A stretch of 64,000 bases of DNA from Candidatus Saccharimonas sp. (lineage in GTDB: Bacteria > Patescibacteriota > Saccharimonadia > Saccharimonadales > Saccharimonadaceae). The notes under the pieces were generated by a model. That model saw only the letters and a list, made by a program, of their open reading frames with translations. It ran no database searches and had not been told where the DNA came from. Numbering within the stretch: the first letter of the stretch is position 1; every line of letters starts with the position of its first letter. The stretch is taken from positions 1 through 64,000 of the forward strand of contig DZCW01000001.1 of assembly GCA_022736555.1 (NCBI GenBank), in the 5' to 3' direction. The position numbers and the translations under genes are program-made. Shown piece after piece: positions 41,344 through 49,764 of the stretch.

Positions 41344-42035
41344 TGACCGAGCTAACTGTCCCGAAGCATATAGGCTATATTGTCGATGGTAATCGCCGTT
41401 GGGCTAAAAAACATGGCTTGCCGGCATACGAAGGCCACTTGGCTGGTTATAATGTCCTAAAAGATATCGTTATAGATACAATCACCGCTGGTGTCGAGTA
41501 TGTGTCGGTATATATTTTCAGTACTGAAAATTGGAAACGCAGCGAAGAAGAAGTTAGTAAATTAATGGGTTTAGTGTTAAAGCTATTAACTTCTGATTTA
41601 CCAATACTCGACGATAATAATATTAAATTACGAGTTTTAGGTTCGCGTGACAGGCTAAGCGACCGTATTATAAAAGCCATCGACGAGGCTGAATCGCGAA
41701 CTGCTGATAACACAGCCGGTACGTTAGCGTTATGTTTCAACTATGGTGGTCAACTAGAAATCGTCGATGCGGTCAAAAAAATTATAGAATCTGGCGTATC
41801 TGCTGATGCGGTTACGGCCGATTTAGTTAGCCAAAACTTGTATGCCCCCGAAGTGCCGCCACTTGATTTAGTCGTTCGTACTAGTGGCGAACAACGGTTG
41901 TCTAACTTTATGCTATGGCGAGTGGCTTATAGCGAAATAATGTTTATTGAAAAAACATGGCCTGATATAACTAAGGAAGAGATTGCGAATATAATTTCAG
42001 ATTTCAGCAAGCGTTCCAGGCGTTTTGGGGGCTAG
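41343..42035 (+). CDS. uppS: undecaprenyl diphosphate synthase
   Basis: A 230-aa cis-prenyltransferase making the C55 lipid carrier for the cell wall. IVDGNRRWAKKHGLPAYEGH near residue 13 holds the catalytic Asp; FSTENWKRSEEEV and VVRTSGEQRLSNFMLWRVAYSE near the C-terminus are substrate-binding motifs. It sits between frr and rseP; the cdsA and dxr genes usually found in this cluster are absent. Confidence 0.96.
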   Translation: MTELTVPKHIGYIVDGNRRWAKKHGLPAYEGHLAGYNVLKDIVIDTITAGVEYVSVYIFSTENWKRSEEEVSKLMGLVLKLLTSDLPILDDNNIKLRVLGSRDRLSDRIIKAIDEAESRTADNTAGTLALCFNYGGQLEIVDAVKKIIESGVSADAVTADLVSQNLYAPEVPPLDLVVRTSGEQRLSNFMLWRVAYSEIMFIEKTWPDITKEEIANIISDFSKRSRRFGG

Positions 42036-43175
42036 ATGGGATTAATCTTTGAAATAATCACAGGCTTATTTATATTAATGGCATTGGTCGTAGCCCACGA
42101 ACTTGGGCATGCAATAATTGCTAAACGTAATGGGGTCGTGGTCGAAGAATTCGGCGTAGGTTTTCCTCCGACTTTTTGGTCTAGAAAACTTAAAAACGGC
42201 GTTCTGCTCACATTAAATTGGCTACCGCTTGGCGGTTTTGTCAAGATGAAGGGCGAACACGATGCTGCTGATAAAAAAGGTGATTATGGCGCTGCAACTT
42301 TCTGGGGAAAGACTAGGATTTTATTAGCCGGTGTGATGGTCAATTGGCTGGTGGCGATTGTATTATTAACTGGTTTAGCAGTGGTTGGGTTGCCAAAAGT
42401 ATTACCTAATCAAGTAACTGTTCCTAGTGATACAACGCTCATCACTAAACCAGTTGAAATTTCGGTCATTATGAAAGACTATCCCGCAGACAAAGCTGGG
42501 TTAAAAACGGGTGATAAAGTCATGAGGCTGGCTGGTCAATTGACTCCGACAATTAGTCGTTTGACGGAACTCACTAAAAAATACAAAGGTCAGAACGTAA
42601 TGATAGTTTATGACCGTAACGGCACCGAATACAGCCAACAAGTTGACCTGCGGAATAGTAACGATGGTAATTATTTAGGTGTTGGCCTAGACCAAAGTGA
42701 ATTAATCAAAGCTACTTGGTCGGCGCCAATTGTTGGTGTTGCTGCTACTGCGCAATTCACATGGCTGACAATCCAGGGGATTGGTGATTTGTTTTCGAAT
42801 TTATTCAGTGGCATGGTTATGCAATTTAGTTCCAACACCAGTGTTCGTCAGCGAGCTTCGTCGGATTTGACATCAGCTAGCAATAGCGTATCTGGTCCCA
42901 TTGGTATCTTGGGTATGATTTTTCCGGCTGCCGTAAAGGCTGGCCCAACCCAACTGATGTTCTTGACAGCCATAGTCTCGATTTCATTAGCTGTTATGAA
43001 TATTTTACCTATTCCGGCGCTTGATGGCGGTAGGTGGTTCGTAATGACGATTTACAAAATATCAAAAAAGAAATTAACCAAGGAACGGGAAGAAAAAATC
43101 CAAACGATAGGATTTTCGATTCTGATGGGCTTGGTGTTGTTGGTGACATTTGCTGATGTTTCGAAATTGTTCTAA
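42036..43175 (+). CDS. rseP: RIP metalloprotease RseP (site-2 protease)
   Basis: A 379-aa intramembrane zinc protease (M50). AHELGHAIIAKRNG near residue 20 gives HExxH; a PDZ-like domain (VIMKDYPADKAGLKTGDKVMRL) lies near residues 148-170; MNILPIPALDGGRW near residue 323 supplies the third metal ligand. It cleaves membrane proteins such as anti-sigma factors and remnant signal peptides. The ATG follows the uppS stop with no gap. Confidence 0.95.
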   Translation: MGLIFEIITGLFILMALVVAHELGHAIIAKRNGVVVEEFGVGFPPTFWSRKLKNGVLLTLNWLPLGGFVKMKGEHDAADKKGDYGAATFWGKTRILLAGVMVNWLVAIVLLTGLAVVGLPKVLPNQVTVPSDTTLITKPVEISVIMKDYPADKAGLKTGDKVMRLAGQLTPTISRLTELTKKYKGQNVMIVYDRNGTEYSQQVDLRNSNDGNYLGVGLDQSELIKATWSAPIVGVAATAQFTWLTIQGIGDLFSNLFSGMVMQFSSNTSVRQRASSDLTSASNSVSGPIGILGMIFPAAVKAGPTQLMFLTAIVSISLAVMNILPIPALDGGRWFVMTIYKISKKKLTKEREEKIQTIGFSILMGLVLLVTFADVSKLF

Positions 43176-43902
43176 TTCGGAAGATTCAAATAAGGCCAAA
43201 TCTAAATGGTGGATTTTGTTGGCACTGCCAGCTTGGATCGTTATTGGTTTTTTCATGTCGGAATTAATAGTTAGCGGATTAGTAGCCTATACGCCAATGT
43301 CATCGTTAAACCCAACGCTACTCAGTACGATGTGTGGTGGGCTGATTTATACAATTACGCTTGCTTTTATTATAGGGCTACCTTGGTTCATCAAAAAATC
43401 AAAAACCAGTCGAGCTGATATTGGGTTAACTAGGTTGCCGTCTTGGACTGATATATTAATAGCTCCAGCGGGCTTGATAGTGTATTTGATAATTTCGTCA
43501 GGCTTGATGCTATTGGCCGTACATTTATTACCAAACTTTAATATCAACCAAGCTCAAGACACTGGATTCCAGCAGTTAAATGTGCGCTATGAATATATTT
43601 TGGCATTTATAACCCTAGTGATCATTGCCCCCATTGCAGAAGAGATTCTATTTCGTGGGTATTTATATGGTAAGTTGAAAAAATATTTTCCGGTTTGGGT
43701 GGCGATATTAGCGACTAGTTTGCTGTTTGGGGCTTTGCACGGTGCTTGGAACCTGGCGATTGATACTTTTGCCCTTAGTTTAGTGTTATGCATAATGCGC
43801 GAATCAACCGGCAATATTTGGGCATCGATATTATTGCATATGACAAAAAACGGTATCGCGTTCTATTTCCTCTTTATTAATTCGCTATTACTGATACACT
43901 AG
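43156..43902 (+). CDS. CPBP-family intramembrane metalloprotease
   Basis: A 248-aa protein with about seven membrane helices. CPBP (CAAX protease / bacteriocin-processing) motifs are APIAEEILFRGYLYG (EExxxR) near residue 161, SLLFGALHGAWN (FxxxH) and LLHMTKNGIAF (HxxxN-like) near the C-terminus. Substrate unknown. It overlaps the end of rseP, so two intramembrane proteases are coupled. ATG 43150 is two codons upstream and also possible. Confidence 0.88.
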   Translation: MFRNCSNSEDSNKAKSKWWILLALPAWIVIGFFMSELIVSGLVAYTPMSSLNPTLLSTMCGGLIYTITLAFIIGLPWFIKKSKTSRADIGLTRLPSWTDILIAPAGLIVYLIISSGLMLLAVHLLPNFNINQAQDTGFQQLNVRYEYILAFITLVIIAPIAEEILFRGYLYGKLKKYFPVWVAILATSLLFGALHGAWNLAIDTFALSLVLCIMRESTGNIWASILLHMTKNGIAFYFLFINSLLLIH

Positions 43903-43910
43903 TATGTACT

Positions 43911-45155
43911 ATGCGTGTATCCAATTTATTTACTAAGACTAGCAAAAACGCACCAGCCGACGAAGTTGCCAAGAACGCGCAGCTCTTGAGTCGTGCCGGT
44001 TTTATACATAAGGAAATGGCTGGTGTTTATACATATTTGCCGCTCGGCAAGATTGTAATTGATAAAATTATCCAGATCGTTCGTGAAGAGATGAATGCTG
44101 TCGGTGGCTTAGAAATGAGCCTAACTGCGCTACAAGCCAAAGATACTTGGGAAGCATCGGGTCGTTGGGATGATAAAGTTATGGATGTTTGGTTCAAAAC
44201 TAAATTAGCTAGCGGTAGTGAAGTGGGTCTAGCGCCAACTCACGAAGAACCACTAACCAAGCTAATGAAAGATTTCATTCACAGCTACAAAGATCTACCC
44301 GCTTATCCATATCAATTTCAGATAAAATTTCGTAATGAACTGCGAAGCAAGAGTGGGCTGATGCGCGGTCGTGAATTCTGGATGAAGGATTTATACAGTT
44401 TTAGCCGTGATCGTAACGAGCATGATGCATTTTATGAAAAAATTAGTAAGGCCTACGAAAAGGTCTATAGTCGCTTCGGAATAGGTGATATAACCTACAA
44501 GACATTTGCTAGCGGCGGTAGTTTTTCGAAATATAGTCATGAATTTCAAACACTAAGTGATGTCGGTGAAGATACTATATATGTTCATGAAGGCAGACGA
44601 ATAGCTATCAACGAAGAGGTGTATAACGACGAAGTATTGGCTGATTTAGACATCAAAAAAGAGGAACTTGTCGAGAAAAAAGCCGTTGAAGTTGGTAATA
44701 TATTTACTCTTGGTACTAAATTCTCGGATGCGTTTGATTTAAAGTATACCGACGAAGATGGTGCGTCAAAACCTGTATTTATGGGTAGTTATGGCATTGG
44801 CCCAAGTCGTATTATGGGTTTAATCGCCGAGTTATTCTCGGACGAAAAAGGGCTTGTTTGGCCAGAAAATATTGCACCATATAAGGTCTATCTAGTGCAA
44901 ATTGGCGGTGAATTGTCTATAGAATGTGCCGATGAATTATATGAAGAGCTAAAAAAACGAAATATCGAAGTGCTTTATGATGATCGTGATGTCCGTCCAG
45001 GACAAAAATTCGCCGATAGTGAACTTATGGGTATACCGTATCGTGTCACTGTGAGTGATCGTATGTTGGCTGATAAAGTTTATGAGTTTGTAGTGAGAAG
45101 TGACGGGCAAAAAAACCTGTTGACACATGAGCAACTGCTTGATAAACTGAGCTAA
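43911..45155 (+). CDS. proS: prolyl-tRNA synthetase without editing domain
   Basis: A 414-aa class II synthetase. LLSRAGFIHKEMAGVYTYLPLG near residue 25, motif 2 FRNELRSKSGLMRGREFWMKDLYSFSRD near residue 141 and motif 3 GSYGIGPSRIMG near residue 293, then an anticodon-binding domain. The YbaK-like editing insertion between motifs 2 and 3 is absent (a bacterial-type protein with it is about 570 aa). TACACT (43895-43900), overlapping the upstream stop codon, predicts a 4-nt leader. Confidence 0.96.
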   Translation: MRVSNLFTKTSKNAPADEVAKNAQLLSRAGFIHKEMAGVYTYLPLGKIVIDKIIQIVREEMNAVGGLEMSLTALQAKDTWEASGRWDDKVMDVWFKTKLASGSEVGLAPTHEEPLTKLMKDFIHSYKDLPAYPYQFQIKFRNELRSKSGLMRGREFWMKDLYSFSRDRNEHDAFYEKISKAYEKVYSRFGIGDITYKTFASGGSFSKYSHEFQTLSDVGEDTIYVHEGRRIAINEEVYNDEVLADLDIKKEELVEKKAVEVGNIFTLGTKFSDAFDLKYTDEDGASKPVFMGSYGIGPSRIMGLIAELFSDEKGLVWPENIAPYKVYLVQIGGELSIECADELYEELKKRNIEVLYDDRDVRPGQKFADSELMGIPYRVTVSDRMLADKVYEFVVRSDGQKNLLTHEQLLDKLS

Positions 45156-45177
45156 TTGTAGAAAAATGTACAAGATT

Positions 45178-45209
45178 TACGCTATATGTAGCGTATACAA
45201 TGATATAAT
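45178..45209 (+). promoter_or_regulatory. greA promoter with inverted repeat
   Basis: ACGCTA-TATG-TAGCGT (45178-45193) is a perfect inverted repeat covering the expected -35 region; TATAAT is at 45204-45209, and an overlapping TACAAT at 45196-45201. Either an operator or part of the promoter. Confidence 0.55.
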
Positions 45210-45216
45210 AAGCACT

Positions 45217-45246
45217 ATGGATGCAAGGGAATTGAAACACGTATGA
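45217..45246 (+). CDS. possible leaderless upstream ORF overlapping the greA start
   Basis: Nine codons (MDARELKHV) start 1 nt after the predicted +1 (45216) and end in TGA at 45244-45246, overlapping the greA ATG (45243) as ATGA. The greA SD (AAGGGAA, from 45225) lies inside it. Same layout as at ftsZ. Position-based call. Confidence 0.4.
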   Translation: MDARELKHV

Positions 45247-45698
45247 AAAAAAAGTTCAAAATCACCCTAAACGGTAAAAAAGAGCTAGAAAAAGAGCTCG
45301 GTGAACTAATAGGTCGTCGCGGTCATATAGCCGATAAAATTGCTGAGGCTCGCGATTTTGGTGATCTTAGCGAGAATGCTGAATATGACGTTGCTCGTGA
45401 AGAGCAGGGTTTAATTGAGACTCGTATTGCTGAGATCGAGGATATTATAACTAATGCTGAGATTATAAAAAGCAGTGATTCTTCAAAAGTTACCCTAGGC
45501 AGCCAGGTTGAACTAAAAGTTGGTAAAAAACACGTTACCTATGCTATCGTTGGCCCTGTCGAAGCGGACCCACTAGAGGGTAAAATCAGTAACGAATCAC
45601 CAATCGGCGTTGCTCTTATGGGTAAAAAGAGTGGTGATAAAATTGACATTACAACCCTCAAGGGCAGTGTAACTTACGAAATTGTAAAAATTTCATAA
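45243..45698 (+). CDS. greA: transcription elongation factor GreA
   Basis: A 151-aa Gre factor that rescues backtracked RNA polymerase by stimulating transcript cleavage. The N-terminal coiled coil carries EARDFGDLSENAEYDVAREEQG near residue 35, with the two acidic tip residues; the C-terminal FKBP-like domain has VGPVEADPLEGKISNESPIGVALMGKKSGD. Monocistronic; a possible weak hairpin terminator (45724-45743) follows. Confidence 0.96.
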   Translation: MKKKFKITLNGKKELEKELGELIGRRGHIADKIAEARDFGDLSENAEYDVAREEQGLIETRIAEIEDIITNAEIIKSSDSSKVTLGSQVELKVGKKHVTYAIVGPVEADPLEGKISNESPIGVALMGKKSGDKIDITTLKGSVTYEIVKIS

Positions 45699-45723
45699 AA
45701 TATTTAAACATTAAATACCACAG

Positions 45724-45755
45724 CCCATCTCCGCCGAGGTGGGTTATGTTATAAT
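45724..45755 (+). promoter_or_regulatory. hairpin and -10 box before lysS
   Basis: CCCATCTC (45724-45731) pairs with GAGGTGGG (45736-45743), possibly ending greA; TATAAT at 45750-45755 predicts +1 at 45762, 4 nt before the lysS ATG. Confidence 0.6.
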
Positions 45756-45765
45756 TTAGGATATT

Positions 45766-47277
45766 ATGGCAACACTAAAAGATTTTCGCGATGAGCGACT
45801 ACGCAAACTTAAGGCTTTACGAGATTTAGGTATTAATCCTTATCCAGCAGAGTCTAATCGGACACATAACCTAGCGGATATTACCGACCAATTCGATAGC
45901 CTAAATGGTCAAATCGTCAGGGTTGTTGGGCGAATTATCAGTATCCGTAAATTTGGCAAATTAGCCTTTGTCGTTATTAAGGATTTTAGTGGCAAGGTTC
46001 AATTAGTACTTTATGCTGATGTTGTACTACCGCTCGATGTTAGCAATAACCGAATTGGCATTACTGAACTACCGTTACTAGACACGGGTGATTTTATTGA
46101 AGCAACTGGTAAAGTAGTAAAAAGCAAAACCAACGAAACGTCAGTCGAAGTGACTAACTTGCGAATACTAACTAAATCTCTCCGACCGATGCCTAGTATT
46201 ATTGACGGATTTACTAACAAAGAAGAACGTTTACGTCGTCGTTATATAGATATGAATATTAATGAAAGCGTGCGTGACCGATTTGTTAGGCGCAGCAAAT
46301 TTTGGCAGGTGACACGTGATTTTCTTAATCAGCATGGTTTTATCGAAATCAATATTCCGGTCCTAGAACATACTACCGGTGGGGCGGATGCTAACCCATT
46401 TGTAACTCATATGGATTCATTGGACCAGGATTTCTATTTGCGCATTAGCCACGAATTGCCATTAAAGAGATTACTGGGTGCTGGTTACGAAAAAGTTTAC
46501 GATATTGGTCCCCGTTTTAGAAATGAAAATTATAGCGATGAACACTTGCCAGAGCACGTTGCGATGGAGTGGTACCAAGCCTATGCTAATTGGCAAGATG
46601 GCATGAAATTCATGGAAGAAATGTATAAATACGTCTTAGAACAGACATTCGGAACATTGAAGTTTCATATTAACGACCAGGATATTGATATGGGTGGCGA
46701 TTGGGAAGTCTGGGATTATGCGACGGTAATCAAAGACCGCTATGGTATCGATGTTTATAATAGTTCGCTTGATGATGTCAAAAAAGCTTTGATCGATAAC
46801 AAACTCGAAGTTCAACAAACCGAAAACCGTGCTCGTGGTATTGATAAACTTTGGAAGAATATTCGCAAAGATGTCTCTGGACCAGTCTGGCTAATTAATA
46901 CGCCGAAATTTATCAGTCCTCTAGCCAAAAGTAATCCTAATGATGATCGAACAGTACAACGTTTCCAACCAGTTATTGCTGGGAGTGAATTAGGCAATGG
47001 TTTCTCAGAGTTAAACGACCCAGTTGATCAATTAAATCGCTTTGTCGAACAACAAAATATGCGCGAAGCTGGCGATGACGAAGCTATGATGCTAGACGTT
47101 GATTTTGTCGAGATGCTCGAATACGGTATGCCACCAGCTTGTGGTTGGGGTTACAGCGAGCGTGTTTTTTGGATATTCGAAGGCGTAACTGCCCGTGAGG
47201 GTGTGCCATTTCCACAACTTCGTGCTGAAATCGATAGCACAACGCGCGAAATATATTCTGATATTAAAATAGGTTAA
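45766..47277 (+). CDS. lysS: lysyl-tRNA synthetase (class II)
   Basis: A protein of 503 aa. The N-terminal OB fold binds the anticodon (VRVVGRIISIRKFGKLAFVVIKD). Catalytic domain: RRRYIDMN, motif 2 RFRNENYSDEHLPEHVAMEWYQAY near residue 245, and a motif 3 region CGWGYSERVFWIFEG near residue 464, which departs from the usual GxGxGxDR form. Predicted leaderless. Confidence 0.93.
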   Translation: MATLKDFRDERLRKLKALRDLGINPYPAESNRTHNLADITDQFDSLNGQIVRVVGRIISIRKFGKLAFVVIKDFSGKVQLVLYADVVLPLDVSNNRIGITELPLLDTGDFIEATGKVVKSKTNETSVEVTNLRILTKSLRPMPSIIDGFTNKEERLRRRYIDMNINESVRDRFVRRSKFWQVTRDFLNQHGFIEINIPVLEHTTGGADANPFVTHMDSLDQDFYLRISHELPLKRLLGAGYEKVYDIGPRFRNENYSDEHLPEHVAMEWYQAYANWQDGMKFMEEMYKYVLEQTFGTLKFHINDQDIDMGGDWEVWDYATVIKDRYGIDVYNSSLDDVKKALIDNKLEVQQTENRARGIDKLWKNIRKDVSGPVWLINTPKFISPLAKSNPNDDRTVQRFQPVIAGSELGNGFSELNDPVDQLNRFVEQQNMREAGDDEAMMLDVDFVEMLEYGMPPACGWGYSERVFWIFEGVTAREGVPFPQLRAEIDSTTREIYSDIKIG

Positions 47278-47301
47278 ATTAGTTTGCTACAATAAGGTCA
47301 T

Positions 47302-49056
47302 ATGAAACGACTATTCTTGGGTTTGGGTGTAGCAATATTGATATCATTATCGCAGTTTGGGTGGGTTAATGCTTCAGTAAACGATTTCACTATAGCTGAT
47401 TTCACGGCTGATTATTATCTAGATAAGGATAGTGACAGTCGTTCAACACTAAAAACTATTGAACATATTACTGCTGAATTTCCAAATTTTGATCAGAATC
47501 ATGGTATTGAACGTGCCATCCCGCTATCTTATGATGGTCACGATGTCAGTTTGAATATTCAGTCTGTTACAGATCAAAATAACGTTGCTATAAATTACTC
47601 GACATACACTAGTAATGGCAACCTTGTATTGAGAATAGGCGATTCGGATACTTACGTTCATGGTTCAAGGATTTATGTAATATCTTATACTCAACGTGAT
47701 GTTACAAAATTCTTTACCGATACCAATAGCGATGAGTTTTATTGGGATATTAACGGTACTGAGTGGTCACAACTATTCAAGCATGTAGAGGCACGGTTGC
47801 ATGTTAGTGCTGATCTCCAGAACTCTTTGACCGGCAAACAATCGTGTTATTTTGGCGTTAACGGATCAACAAATCAGTGTAATATTAAAAATCAAGATAA
47901 TATTATAATCGCAGATACCACAAATTTAGGTGCTGGGGAAAATATGACTATTGCTGTTGGTTTTGTGCCGCATACGTTTAGTGAGTATAAGATTTCAGCA
48001 TCCGAATCGATATGGCTAATTATTATTGGAATATACGCTATTTTAGCCGTAATCGCTTGTATTGTGACGATGATATTATTGATCTTCATGTTGGTGTTGA
48101 AAAATAAAAAAGGCAAAGGTGCGCCAGGTAGGGGAACGATTATTGCCGAGTATCTGCCACCCAAAGGTGTCGATGTAGCCTTATCGTCAGTTATTGTAAA
48201 AAAAGGCAGTAATTGGACGGCGGCTACGTATATTGATTTGGCGGTTCGTCATAATATAAAAATTTTTGAAGCTGTAAAGGGTGCCATATTCAAAAGGACT
48301 ATTTATAGTTTCGAGCTTGTATCTACGGAAGGCCTAACGGGCGCCGAAATGGCAGTTATTGAAGCTTTATTTGGTAGAAATCCGCAGACGGGCGCAAGGC
48401 ATGATTTAAATACTGGTTCTAGCGATTATAAATTGGTATCCGCGATTACAAAGATTTATAAAAAAACCAAATTATCGGCTACGACCGATGGGTACTACGA
48501 AGTTAACAAAGAATTGCGCGGCACTATGATAAAAATCACAGTGGTGATTGCCATCCTGGGTATATTCACTACGTTTTTTGGGATTATTAGTCTAATTATA
48601 GCTATTTCAATAATAATGACCACAAAACCACTATCCGTAAAAGGACGTGATCTGCTGGACTATCTGAAAGGTCTTGAGTTGTATATAAAAACTGCCGAGC
48701 AGGACAGAATTAAAATATTGCAAAGTCCTCAGGGTGCTGAAAAAACGCCAGTAGATGTAAATGATTCTAGAATGCTTGTGCGCCTTTACGAAAGAGTATT
48801 GCCTTATGCGGTATTATTTGGCAATGAAAAAGAGTGGTCTAAGGTTTTGGGTAAATTTTATGAACAGCAAGGCACGTCACCTGATTGGTACGTCGGAAAC
48901 GGTGTATTTAATGCTATACTATTTAGCTCAACTATGTCAAGTTTTGCATCAAGTGCCAATAGTTATTCATCTCCTAGCAGTTCGTCATCTGGTGGATCGG
49001 GTGGTGGTGGATTCTCTGGTGGCGGTGGTGGAGGTGGCGGAGGCGGAGGCTGGTAA
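47302..49056 (+). CDS. DUF2207-family membrane protein with Gly-rich tail
   Basis: A 584-aa protein. A signal peptide (LFLGLGVAILISLSQFGWVNA) precedes an extracellular beta-rich domain of about 210 aa (DUF2207), a membrane helix (IWLIIIGIYAILAVIACIVTMILL-type near residue 235), a cytoplasmic region and two further helices near 415-445, ending in a Ser-rich stretch and a Gly-rich (SGGGGGG...W) tail. DUF2207 proteins are common in Gram-positives and CPR; function unknown. TACAAT at 47288-47293 predicts a 2-nt leader. Confidence 0.88.
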   Translation: MKRLFLGLGVAILISLSQFGWVNASVNDFTIADFTADYYLDKDSDSRSTLKTIEHITAEFPNFDQNHGIERAIPLSYDGHDVSLNIQSVTDQNNVAINYSTYTSNGNLVLRIGDSDTYVHGSRIYVISYTQRDVTKFFTDTNSDEFYWDINGTEWSQLFKHVEARLHVSADLQNSLTGKQSCYFGVNGSTNQCNIKNQDNIIIADTTNLGAGENMTIAVGFVPHTFSEYKISASESIWLIIIGIYAILAVIACIVTMILLIFMLVLKNKKGKGAPGRGTIIAEYLPPKGVDVALSSVIVKKGSNWTAATYIDLAVRHNIKIFEAVKGAIFKRTIYSFELVSTEGLTGAEMAVIEALFGRNPQTGARHDLNTGSSDYKLVSAITKIYKKTKLSATTDGYYEVNKELRGTMIKITVVIAILGIFTTFFGIISLIIAISIIMTTKPLSVKGRDLLDYLKGLELYIKTAEQDRIKILQSPQGAEKTPVDVNDSRMLVRLYERVLPYAVLFGNEKEWSKVLGKFYEQQGTSPDWYVGNGVFNAILFSSTMSSFASSANSYSSPSSSSSGGSGGGGFSGGGGGGGGGGGW

Positions 49057-49083
49057 GGATTGTGTTTATGATATCATTAATAG

Positions 49084-49764
49084 ATGATTGAGGTTAAACA
49101 CATTACTAAAACGTACGGTAAAAAGGACAGTGTTTTTGTGGCACTGAGCGATATTAGCTTTGTAATTCCAGATGGCGCAAGTGTTGCAATATTGGGCAAA
49201 TCCGGTAGTGGTAAATCGACACTTATGCACACTATGAGTGGGCTTGACCATCCGGAAACAGGCGAAGTGATCATTGATGGTCAAAATATATTAGCCCTAA
49301 GTCAAAAAGAGATTGATAAATTTCGTTCGCATAAAATGAGCTTTATTTTCCAGAGTTTTTTTGTACAGGCAAAAGAGACTTGTTATGACAACGTTAGCTT
49401 ACCACTCGAGATTGCTGGTGTGGCACCGTCTAGGCGCAGGTCCAAGATCGAGGCAGCTTTAACGGCAGTAGAGCTGATCGACAAGAAAAAATCAAAAGCT
49501 CGTACTTTGTCTGGTGGTCAAAAGCAACGTTTAGCTGTCGCACGAGCAATCGTCAATAGTCCGCAGATTTTGTTTGCTGATGAACCCACAGGAAATCTAG
49601 ATAGTGTTACTGGTGCGGTTGTTGAGGATTTGCTTTTTAATTACAATAAACAGAATAAGATTACTTTGATAGTTGTAACGCATGATCCAGATTTAGCTAA
49701 CAGGTGTGATATCCAAATCCATATCAAAGATGGCAAAATTGAATCAATCGAGGGGTTAAAATAA
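49084..49764 (+). CDS. ABC transporter ATP-binding protein, MacB/LolD type
   Basis: A 226-aa ATPase: Walker A GKSGSGKST near residue 39, Q-loop IFQSFF, signature LSGGQKQRLAVARAI near residue 139, Walker B ILFADEPTGNLDS and H-loop VTHD. It powers a type VII (MacB-like) ABC system acting on envelope substrates, signals or peptides. The TAA shares its last A with the ATG of the permease. TATGAT at 49067-49072 predicts a 5-nt leader. Confidence 0.93.
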   Translation: MIEVKHITKTYGKKDSVFVALSDISFVIPDGASVAILGKSGSGKSTLMHTMSGLDHPETGEVIIDGQNILALSQKEIDKFRSHKMSFIFQSFFVQAKETCYDNVSLPLEIAGVAPSRRRSKIEAALTAVELIDKKKSKARTLSGGQKQRLAVARAIVNSPQILFADEPTGNLDSVTGAVVEDLLFNYNKQNKITLIVVTHDPDLANRCDIQIHIKDGKIESIEGLK

